Shown one piece after another: positions 9,801-18,600 of a stretch of 64,000 bases of DNA. The stretch spans positions 39,889 through 103,888 of the forward strand of contig NZ_SNAQ03000021.1 of assembly GCF_004375085.3 (NCBI RefSeq). Reading direction: 5' to 3'. The position numbers and the translations under genes were made by a program. The stretch is from Lewinella sp. W8. GTDB taxonomy: Bacteria > Bacteroidota > Bacteroidia > Chitinophagales > Saprospiraceae. Below the pieces are notes generated by a model. That model was not told the DNA's origin. It was given only the letters and a program-made list of their open reading frames with translations, and searched no databases. Positions within the stretch are counted from its first letter, which is position 1, and each line of letters begins with the position of its first letter.

Positions 9801-12338
9801 CCGACGGGCCCCTTCGTATGGAGCGGAACGGGGGTAGTCGATAACGGCGACGGAACCTACAGTTTTGACCCCGCCGGACTTGCGGCGGGAGCCTACGTAC
9901 TGACCGTTGATTACCTCGGGGAGGCCGACTGTACTTCCCGCGACGAGGTTACGGTTCGGCTGTTTGACCTACCGGTAGTCAGTTTCTCCGCGACTCCCTC
10001 GCAGCTTTGTCCCGGAGAGACCCTGACCGTATCGTTTACCGGCACGGCGGAACCCGGAGCGACCTATGCATGGGACTTTGGTGACGCCAACGTAACGGAT
10101 CTGGGAGGAGAATCATACTCCCTGTCCTGGGATACGCCAGGGGATCGCACCGTTAGATTGCGCGTGACGGATAACTGCGTGAATGAGGCTTCCTTCTCCC
10201 TGGTGGTCGAACCCTTCCTGGCGGTGCCGCAGCCCAGTTGTGTCCGTCAGGACCTGGACGGCGTCCTGTTCAGTTGGCCGGTAATTCCCGAAGCTACGGA
10301 AGGCTACCGGGTAAGCATCAACGGGGGAGAATTTGGTCCCCTCCAGCAGGAGGCGGAATACTACGTCTCCGATCTAGACTTTGGAGAGTCGGTGAGTATT
10401 CGAGTGATGGCCGTTCGTAGCGGAACCCCCTGCAACGACAGTGAGGCCAGCGCCTCGGTGAGTTGTGCGGCGAGACTTTGCCCCACCGTGACCTTTGCAC
10501 CTGCGGCCACGCAAACTACTTTTTGTGATGATGAAACCGAAGCCGTGGCGCTGCGGGCGAATCTTGCGGGCGACGACGGTACCGGAGATCTTAGCTGGGC
10601 GGGCGCTGGTGTAGGACAAAATCCCGACGGAAGCTGGGGTTTTGATCCCGTAGCGGCCGGACTGGGAGATCATCAGCTCACCGTGACGTACGTGCAGGAA
10701 GGGCTGTGTGTTTACCAGGATGTGTTGATCATGCAGGTGAATGCCGTGCCCGATCCCGCCTTCTCTCTGGCCGATGATCTGGTGTGTAGCGGGTCAGAAA
10801 CGACGGTCAGCTACCTGGCCGGGTTTGACGCCGAAACCAACTTTAGCTGGGATTTCGGGGAGGGTCAGGCTACGGCAATGGGGAACGAATCCTACCGCGT
10901 CAGCTGGTCGACCGCCGGGGCACACACGGTGAGCCTGGTGGTGGAGCGGCGTGGCTGCGTAGCGTCCTTCGAGTTACCCGTAATGGTCGAAGCGCCGCCG
11001 GTAGCCGGTAACGTAGTGGCCGATGACCTACAGTTCTGTGTGGGCACGGCTACTCCCGTATCGCTTGCGGCCCAACTGGCCGGCGGCGACGCTGGCGGCG
11101 TCTGGACCGTTGCGTCGGGTAGCGTACCCGGTGGGGCACTGAACGGTAATTCCGGTAACCTGAACCCACAAAACCTCGCACCGGGGGCCTACTCCTTCAC
11201 CTACACGGTGAACGGGACGGTCTGTCCTCAGGATGAGGTGGACGTATTGGTGGAGATGCTGGCGGCCCCCGTGGCCAATGCCGGCGACGATCAGACGATT
11301 ACCTGTAATATGGGAATGGTGAGCCTCAACGGCTCCAACTCCGAGCAGGGTAGTGGCTATACCTATTCCTGGTCGGCCGACGATGCCAGTGTGATGATCA
11401 TGGACGCTGATCAGTTAATGATTGACGTCGGCCAGCCGGCTACCTACACCCTGGAAGTGACCAATGCGTTCGGGTGCTCTTCTACGGATGAGGTGCTCGT
11501 GGATGCGGAGCTGGAGGCTCCGGTACTGGAGGTGGAACTCAGTCAGATCACCTGCTTCCAGGCCGATGACGGAGCCATCCGGATTACGGGCGTTAACGGG
11601 GGACGGGCTCCCTATACCTATTCGTTGAACGGAGAAGATCGGGGTTCCTCTACCCTGATGGCGGGACTGCAGCCGGACCAGTATGACCTGACGGTAACCG
11701 ACGTAAACGGGTGCTTCAGTACCATTTTGCTGGACCTGACTGAGCCCGATCAGTTGTCCGTTCAGCTCCAGTTTCCGGGAGATACGAGCATCGTTAATGA
11801 AGGAGAGGAAATTTTCATTTCCGCGGCCATTAGTGGAGGTAATGCGATTGATACCCTGATCTGGCAACCGGACAGCATTAGCAATATGGACGGGCAGTCG
11901 GGCATTCAGTTCATCGCCCGGGAGACGCAAATGATCTCGGTCACCGTAGTGGATGAACTCGGGTGCCGGGCCTCCGATAATCAGATGCTGCTGGTCCGTC
12001 AGGACCGGCCCGTGTACTTCCCGACGGCCTTCAGTCCGAACGGAGACGACGTCAATGATATCTACTTCATCGGGGCTAATGACGACCAGGTGGTGGAGAT
12101 CCGGGACTTCTTCATCTTTGATCGGTGGGGAGAAGCGGTATTTACTGCGGGAATTGGTGAAGGGCAGGGTTCGCTGAGCAGCAGCCGGGGCTTCCCCCCC
12201 AATGATCCGAATTTCGGGTGGGACGGGACGCTGAACGGTCAGCCCATGAACCCGCAGGTGTTTGTGTATACCGCTACGGTGGTTTTTGAAGACGGGCAGG
12301 TCCTTACCTTCAAGGGGGATTTCGTGCTGATGCGTTAA
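3843..12338 (+). CDS. Giant T9SS type B surface protein, paralogue A
   Basis: A 2831-residue secreted protein. Signal peptide at residues 1-24, ending SLNAQ. Residues 25-235 form an N-terminal domain shared with the next gene (WYPTWSRC, LDGDPGNNYGDG). Ig/PKD-like domains follow. Seven FN3-like domains begin near residues 556, 833, 1087, 1348, 1611, 1874 and 2131, each tied to an Ig-like and a PKD-like domain, giving a super-repeat of about 255-263 residues. An SprB-like repeat (ITCFQADDGAI) starts near 2569. The T9SS type B (CHU_C) sorting domain runs from about 2723 (PVYFPTAFSPNGDD) to the end (KGDFVLMR). It is expected to be exported by T9SS and fixed to the surface, as an adhesin or gliding partner; that role is inference. 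The ATG at 3843 starts a good signal peptide. Confidence 0.9.
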   Translation: MNNSIRVLFLTVLLSVVGSSLNAQGQCTDEDSGDISFTPFFADVPGGYYAPGTTVEICYSVLGDFNTPDVEWIHAVLLASAGSGFDFSTLAPSGTPPASCRAAGVWGWYPTWSRCMPCPGGEDTFFNGYAFDSSEGTNDSCGDPAVLDGDPGNNYGDGAGNCGLVFCWTLETVDPGPGVAAADAYEIRIRVLADGVSGGYTGGVGGFCGSPCDSDPFICFPEVGDPSINVLNQPCPGELFQLEAVTEGGIFSGVQGRWEDDAGNVVAVGYNASLPAGNYTFVVGRPGCNEKDVDIELNLTDVTFDFNGLSDGSFFCFGENFTASVSVTGAAINSATWSLNGSTIANGTVLNQSNLTPADAGQYSVVVNFGDGCDTTIFRNYLVGDEVLAEITPQNAEVCINEEITFTATDATTGNPFPSSHIVLWDVTVPGDTYTTSRDFPGVREVTLDVIDEDNCAFRFQEFFTVHPNPEVTITPDDLEICDGETTVIRSSVTGGATPYTYLWGPEETVTTPNYTVSEPYGFTNGLYLLVTDANGCVGGSDFVTIDINPTPFTPLLDCDPICVSEVSFSWNQADADFFELYLSINGGPENLIDDNYTGLSYLVSGLSAGDQVDFRIVPFSGTITDACEGPEATERCFTPLFTDPGWTINFPTTVCAGTAGTSMDIELYTRDAGTILLNSPTLGLTDFPAEVDSVTTLTIPGLTPGQLAEVHDLSLAYAGPGGRCPADTMIQFTALAPAAPDFALDVLDICDQAGTYLANLTTPWNAEGVYNLSVSGAGTVLPLTDSTWQIDLDVAGSYEVRMIAANVTDPNCTDTLIQTIVLRDPPPAPALQCGDRGLDSVVFVWTDTGADSYVVNEVDIPAYAVTEQIGNQFFVRNLMVDDEIQISVTGLSAGCPSATSDTILCRAESCPPIVMSVDPIGPFCANDDQEVPLSITITGSDGSGTLDWQLDGQPIGNSLNPSSLSPGTYNLRANFFEDCEFAANFTLTINPVPTASFSLTDTVVCVDQTLGADAGAVQTGWSYDFTLVDADGTIAPGSNAASRTLSWSTPGTKIIELTVTNEFGCVSAVYRDSVAVVLPLGIPVVSCRDITETSVTFEWAPIAGVDSFSVSIDGGTAFFQDSTYILVDGLGVDQAVAIAVVAYGETPCPDLTPGRDTCRTSPCPAIMLERPEDLSFCLDRPGTIVPLTAVVTGGNGTGMLSFAGDGVTANGTMYQFDATAAGPGSHLIRVTYLQGTCTNIDSFTYTVFETPTSDFTLDGMPQDLTVCVDQEFNFSYVGDVVAGQGAVFTVDFGGAAVTPLAGLEQYTLSFDAPGTYPLSLFVERDGCVSDTTILNVVVEAPLTMPQISCGQTSLTSVEFIWDDQVGVDSFQVRVDGGMPFFQDSTRLVVSGLSDGVTVNIEVIAFGSSTCGNSEPGEEDCSSDPCPTIVVTPPDDADFCLATPGNETVLAASQSGGVGNGNFTFSGPGVYLDNGTWRFHADSAGVGTHTLTAVYRESICSDSAQFTFRVFTPPTSPFTQGGVEEDITVCVGEVFPVAYVGNVADGDNATFSWEFDGANTSPTAGFETYDLSFDAPGVYTLSLSIVRDGCSSEVTSHTVTVEAPLGTPELDCTDADLNSVLVTWNTITGAVGYEVNVAGTLDTVLSPSYTVSNLLPGASVTLEVRALGAGVCGDGTASTPITCSADPCPPLSPDFTALVQEICLETGDEFILLSDLIVTGGSGVGATYTFTGPGVSQDTFFAAVAGGSLAGIDHQIVLDYVEEGPCGLQVPFSIRVISRPEISLTDPGDICVDNLVDFSFTASEDVTAGDLTIDWDGGQVMDDGNPDDLNFTLSYSTPGTRTIRATLISPVTGCASEPLFLTVNVIAPLLDPVPFCSDEGLETLTFRWDTVVGATAYEITHANGSPTETITDNFYVVTGLRPDESYTISVRALGPPPCGNSEAIPVTCTTLPCPGGVVQSDTPDTDICLDGTEAAFLLAASLDVGSPTGPFVWSGTGVVDNGDGTYSFDPAGLAAGAYVLTVDYLGEADCTSRDEVTVRLFDLPVVSFSATPSQLCPGETLTVSFTGTAEPGATYAWDFGDANVTDLGGESYSLSWDTPGDRTVRLRVTDNCVNEASFSLVVEPFLAVPQPSCVRQDLDGVLFSWPVIPEATEGYRVSINGGEFGPLQQEAEYYVSDLDFGESVSIRVMAVRSGTPCNDSEASASVSCAARLCPTVTFAPAATQTTFCDDETEAVALRANLAGDDGTGDLSWAGAGVGQNPDGSWGFDPVAAGLGDHQLTVTYVQEGLCVYQDVLIMQVNAVPDPAFSLADDLVCSGSETTVSYLAGFDAETNFSWDFGEGQATAMGNESYRVSWSTAGAHTVSLVVERRGCVASFELPVMVEAPPVAGNVVADDLQFCVGTATPVSLAAQLAGGDAGGVWTVASGSVPGGALNGNSGNLNPQNLAPGAYSFTYTVNGTVCPQDEVDVLVEMLAAPVANAGDDQTITCNMGMVSLNGSNSEQGSGYTYSWSADDASVMIMDADQLMIDVGQPATYTLEVTNAFGCSSTDEVLVDAELEAPVLEVELSQITCFQADDGAIRITGVNGGRAPYTYSLNGEDRGSSTLMAGLQPDQYDLTVTDVNGCFSTILLDLTEPDQLSVQLQFPGDTSIVNEGEEIFISAAISGGNAIDTLIWQPDSISNMDGQSGIQFIARETQMISVTVVDELGCRASDNQMLLVRQDRPVYFPTAFSPNGDDVNDIYFIGANDDQVVEIRDFFIFDRWGEAVFTAGIGEGQGSLSSSRGFPPNDPNFGWDGTLNGQPMNPQVFVYTATVVFEDGQVLTFKGDFVLMR

Positions 12339-12609
12339 GACGGGACCAATTGGGGATTAAACCCCTTTTGGGTTAGCTGAATGTAAAGGATTGATGTATT
12401 TTGCGACTGATTTTAATGCTTCCCTGACCGGAAGCCTGCTTTTTTGATTTAGTAGCGTAATGCTTTCCAATTCCGAAAACTCTCAGGTCCTTCCTTTTTA
12501 GATTAACCAGACTACTCCGCAACTTCCACACCTAAATCAACGCCCATTTGACCTGCTTTGAGGGTAATCGACTACCCAAGTGGTACGCTGCGTAGTGGCA
12601 TCTGCTTTT
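12339..12609. other. Spacer between the giant paralogues
   Basis: 271 bases with no gene. A weak AACCC-CTTTT-GGGTT hairpin lies near 12360 just after the stop codon. The word GATGTATTTTGCG near 12396 resembles a similar word (ATATGTATTTTGCG, near 3631) upstream of paralogue A, so the 5' regions may share duplicated control sequence. I see no perfect TAnnTTTG box. Confidence 0.4.
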
Positions 12610-15600
12610 ATGAATAACCAGCATTTTTGGTTCCGTGCGGGGATTTTTGCCCTGCTGATGATGAGTGTTAATGGGCTGTCTGGCCAGTGTTCTACCGCCG
12701 ATTGGGGGACACTGACGTATTCACCAGATTTTGGCAATTCCCTGTACCCGGCGGGAACGGTGGTTACCGTCTGCCTGACGACGGACACCTATACTCCGGA
12801 TGACGCCGAGTACCTACACTCCATCATTCCACTGGGTGCCGGTCCGGGCTTTGATTTTTCTACCATCACTCCGGGGCCGCCGCCGCCGGAGGCCTGCGGA
12901 AACGGAGGGAACTGGGCCTGGTATCCTTCCTGGACCCGTTGCGCACCAAGTTGCCAAACCGTTTGGCCCGGCCGGGGATTGCCGGGGGGATTTGCCTTCG
13001 ACAGCCCTTCGGGTACCATGGACTTTACCAACTGTAATTCTCCGGCCGTACTGGACGGAGACCCGGGTAATAACTGGGGGGATGGTAACGCAACTCCTCC
13101 CTGTAACGCAGCTGGTCTGACCTTCTGTTTTGATCTCACGACGGTAGATGCAACCGGACAATGCCCCGGTGCCGCTTACCGAATCGATATTGAGATCAAC
13201 CCCGACGGGGAAACGGGAAGCTACAACGGAATTTCTGATCCAAACGAGTGTACTTCTCCCTGTCAGGATGACCCCACCCTGTGTTTCCCCGAGGTAGAAG
13301 ATCCACGGGCCGAGCAGTTAAATAATCCCTGTCCGGGAGAAAATTTTGTTCTTCAGGGGAGTTTTGCCAATAACCTGTGTAACCCCTCTCTTCGCTGGGT
13401 GAACTCTTCGGGCACAACGGTCTCGACGGATCCGGTATTTATGACCAACGTTGAGGATACCTATACGCTGTTTATCTCCAACGATTTTGGTTGTCGTGAG
13501 GTGATGGCCATGGTTACAACCCAGTATCCTACGATCAATCCTTCCATTAGTCCCGATCCGGGCGATTCTTTCTGTTTTGGCGAGACGGTCACCCTCAGTG
13601 CCAGCGGAGGAAATGCCTATCAGTGGAGAAACCCGTTGGGAACGGTCGTCAGTAATGGTCCCACCTATTCCTTCATCGGTACCCCGGCGGTAGCCGGGAC
13701 CTATACGGTAGAAGTGTTTTATGGGACGGGGAATGCCTGTTCCGAAACCCTGACCACGGACATCACCGTGGCGCCGGAAATCCTGGCTTCCATCACCAAT
13801 ACCGGTCCGGCCTGCTTCGGGAGCACGCTCTCCTTCGTGATTACCGACGATGTGGGGAACCCCTTCCCGGCCGGGACGACCTACACCTGGAACGGTGTGG
13901 CGGATGGCTCCTTTCACATGATTACCGCCGCGGGGTCCGGGGTGCAAACGATGACCGTGGAGGTGGCCCTGCCCAACGGCTGTACCAATACCTTCACCAA
14001 TAGTTTTGAGGTGTGGGATTTGCCCATGGTAACCATCGATCCAAGTGACCCGACCATCTGCTTTGACGGCAGTGTTGACCTGACCATCGTTGCTTCCGGC
14101 GGACGTCCGCCTTACAGCTACCAATTAGGTCCCGACAATGCTCCGGGACCCGTGGTCACCATCGACAGAAATTCACCGACGACGTCGAACCTCTACGGTG
14201 ACGTGACGGACGCCAACGGTTGTCGGGGCTTTTCCAGCTTCGTCAGTTTACTGATCCTGCCCGATTTGGTGGCTCCCGACATCAGCTGTACGGAGTCGCT
14301 GGATGAGATCACCTTTGACTGGAATGATGTGGGCCAGGACTATTTTGAACTTTACGTTCGGGTGGGGGCCGGAGTAGAGCAACTAGTGGATAATCGCTAC
14401 CGGAACCTCTCGTACACAGAGACGGGCCTGGGACAGGGCGTGTCGGTCACCATCCGCATGATTCCGGTCATCTTCGAAAATGGCGAAACCTGTATTGGGG
14501 AAGAAGCGACCCTGACTTGTAGAACGCCGGCCTGCCCCGACCCGGGGTGGATGATTGGCGCCATCGATACGATCTGCCTGGCCACTGGTGGGCTGTCCTA
14601 TGATCTGGACATCAGTACCACGGATGCTGGCACCATCGTCATGAACAGTACCTCACTGGGGCTATCCGGGGCGCCCATCAATACTGCGGGGGCAACCTCC
14701 ATCCCCATTCCTCCCCTGATGGGGGATACGACGGCCCTGGTGCATCAGTTGAACCTTTCTTATACCTCCCAGGACGGAAGCTGTACGGTTGACTCTTTGA
14801 TTACCCTTCCCGTAGTGCGTCCGGCGAACCCCGCCTTTACCGGAGCGGATCTAAGCTTGTGTAATACGGACACCACGGTAATTTTCTCCTTGGTGGAGGC
14901 TTATGACACCAACACGGTGTACCTCATCGACGTAGAGAATCCTTCGGGTACCACGATTATTCGGGAGGAACCCACGAACGGAGAATGGGAAATTGAGTTT
15001 ACGGAGTTCAGGACCCACCAGGTTCGCCTGATCACGGAAAGTATGAGTAATACCGCCTGTCGGGATACCTTCACGGTTCCCTTTACCCTGCAGGCACCAC
15101 CCATAGCGCCTACTGTCTCCTGTGCGTCTACGGGGCTGGATTCCGTGGTGTTCGTTTGGAACGACGTGGGAGCGGACAGCTACACCGTGAACGAGATTGA
15201 CCTTCCCACCGGAGCCACCACCGAAAGGACGCCCACCGGGTTCATCGTGCGGAACCTCAATACGGAGGATATGGTGACCATCTCGGTGACTGCCGTCACG
15301 GCGGGGTGCGCCTCGGCCACCTCGGCGGAAACTACCTGTACCGCTTCGGCCTGTCCGCCCGTCACTCCAATGATCACGACGCCGGTGGATACTTTCTGTT
15401 TAGACGGTACCACTTCACCGGTGGCTCTGACGGTTACTGCCCCAAATACCGGTACCGTTACCTGGTCCGGTCCCGGCGTGAGCGGGACCAATTTTGATCC
15501 GGTAGTGGCCGGAGAGGGAGTACACGATATTGTGGCGACCTATACGGAAGACGTATGTGATTACACGGATACGCTGGAGCTGGTGGTAATTTCTCCTCCT

Positions 15601-18600
15601 GCCGTGTCGCTCCTGGCGGATCGGGATTCCATTTGCGTGGGGGATACGATAATGTTGCGGAGTCCGGAGAGCTATGCTCCCGGAGAATTCACCTTTGACT
15701 GGCAACTCCCAGCGGGGACGACGATCATTAGTGGCGACGTTACGGGGCCCGGGCCGCTTGACGTTCGATTTGATGCTGCCGGTGACTTTGCGGTTACGCT
15801 GGTCGTAGGAAATCGATTTTGTACGGATCAATCTGCTACCACCAACATTACCGTAGTGGCTCCACTGGGATTGCCTACGGTAGAATGTGATAACCTCAAC
15901 TTTGATCAGGTTGGCTTCGTGTGGTCCCATCCGACGGCCACCATGTTTGACGTCAGCATTGACGCTCAGCCCCCGGGCGCAGTCATTACCCAGAACGGAA
16001 ACAGTTTGCTGGCAACGGGGCTGGCCGAAGGGGAATCGGTGACGATAACCGTTCGGGCACTGGCCACCAACATTTGTGGCGATTCCGAACCGGTGACGCT
16101 CACCTGTACGGCGCAGACCTGCCCCGCAATTTCCCTGATCGTAGACCCGCAGGGGCCTTTCTGCGCGAGTGGAATCGACGAAAACGTTCCCCTCACGGCT
16201 ACGGTAACGGGCAGCAACGGTTCTGGAATTTTAAGTTGGCAGGGACCTGGAGTCGTCGGTGACGCATTTTTTGTGGATACTGCCGGAGTAGGCATCCACG
16301 AAATTATTGGCGTTTTCCAGGAGGAAGGGTGTACCTTCCGAGATACCATAATGGTAACGGTCAATGCCCTGCCCGTTCCCAGCCTTAATCTACCCGCCGG
16401 TCCGATTTGCGTTGATGACGTAATTACGGTTGATGCCGGTGCGCCCCAACCGGGTTTTAGTTACAATTTCCTTTCTCCCGGCGCTACGCTGGGCGCGGCA
16501 CCTGATGCCGCCAGTCAGGAGTTCAGCTGGCCCACCGCAGGGCGGCGGTACGTGCTGTTGACGGTAACCGACGATAATGGATGTCAGAGTCTGGAGGTAA
16601 CCGACAGTATTGACGTGGTGGCTCGCCTGCAAAGACCCATGGTGGAATGTGGTATCACCTCACTAACCAGTGTTGAGTTTACCTGGGAGACGGAACCCGG
16701 AGTGGACAGCTTTCAAATTGTCGTGGATGGCCAGCCCCCTTTTTTCCAGGATAGTACCACGCTGACCATCAGCGGTTTGGGCGATGGTGTTGACGTAGAG
16801 ATTGAAGTAATTGCTTTGGGCAGCGGACCCTGTGGGAACAGTGAGCCGGGGATGGCCACGTGTTCGTCGGACCCCTGTCCGGCCATTACCGTTACACCGC
16901 CGACGGACGAAGATTTTTGTGCGAATACGGCCGGCAATGAGACGGTGTTGACGGCCACGCAAACCGGCGGCTCCGGAGGGGGTGTCTTTACCTTCTCGGG
17001 GCCGGGTGTTTTCCTGGACAACGGAGATTGGCGGTTCCACGCCGATACGGCTGGGCTGGGTAGCCACCAGATCAGGGTAGTGTATACGGAAAGCATTTGC
17101 TCCGATACGGCCTTCTTTACCTACCGGGTTTTTGATCCCCCTACGGCAGACTTTACGATGAACGGGATGGCTCAGGACCTGACGGTCTGTGCCGGCTCCG
17201 TATTTGAGGTAGCCTACGCAGGTAACGTTCTGGACGGAGAAAGTGCGACCTTCAACTGGGACTTTGACGTAGCGTCCAGTACGCCGCTGGGCGCCTTTGA
17301 AACTTACGAGCTAAGTTTTGCTTCGGCCGGGACCTACTCTATCTCCCTGTCCGTTGATCGTCAGGGATGTAGCAGCGAAGAAGTCAGCTTCGAGGTGACG
17401 GTAGTGGATCCGCTGGGGGCACCGCTGGTATCCTGCGGGACCAGCACGCTGAACAGCACCCAGTTCACCTGGACCGCCATACCCGGAGCGACGAGCTATG
17501 AGGTTACCGTTGGTGGTGTGGTGGATACCACCACTAACCTTGACTATGTGGTTACGGGCCTACTCCCGGGTGAAGGGGCGACCCTCACCGTGCGTGCGCT
17601 GGGGGGCACCGTTTGTGGTGACGGCCCCGCAAGTGCTCCTTTAGAATGTTTTGCTGCCCCCTGTCCGGACCTTGTACCCGATTTTTCTGCCCTGCCGGAT
17701 CAGCTCTGCCTGGAAAATGGCGACGAATTTATCCTGCTGAGTGATTTTGTGGTTAGCGGGGGAAGTGGCATTAACGGGAGCTACACCTTCTCCGGACCCG
17801 GAGTCCGGCAGGATACCTTCTTTGCGGCGCTGGCCATGGCCAGCGAGGCCGGGGAAGTGAACCAGATCAATATCCAGTATGCGGAAGAGGGCCCCTGCAC
17901 TTTAGATACCATCTTTGAAGTTACGGTATTTGACCGGCCTTCGGTATTCATCACCGATCCCGGACCGCAATGCGTCGGGGACACCCTGCGGGTGCTGATT
18001 GGTAGCACCAATTTCGTGGCGAACGACGACATTAACGTTGACTGGGACGGCGGTATCCTCGTCGACGATGGCGATGCGGACGATAATGAATACCTGCTTT
18101 ACTACGATACCCCGGGAACGAAAACCATCCTGGCAACGGTACTTAGTAACATCAGCGGCTGTATGAGTGATACGGCCTTCATGATCGTGGAGGTGAGCGA
18201 ACCACTCCGCGCACCCGTCATGGGGTGTGGGCCAATTGAACTGGAAACGATCACCTTTATCTGGGACCCCGTTCCCGGATCGACGGGTTACGAGGTGGTT
18301 CCCGCCAACGGGGACCCCACGGTCGTGACGACGGACACTTTCTTCGTCGTTAACAACCGCACGCCGGAAACCACCTTTTCCGTAACCGTCCGGGCACTTG
18401 GCGATGGTCCCTGTGGCGATAGTGAACCGACTCCCTTTACCTGTGAAACCGCTCCGTGTCCCGGAGGAAGAGCGCAGGCCGTTACGGCCGATACCGATAT
18501 CTGCCTGGACGGAACGGAAGTGGCGTTCTTGCTGGAGGCTAACCTCACGGAGGGGATGCCTACGGGGCCATTTACGTGGTCCGGGACCGGGGTCGTTGAC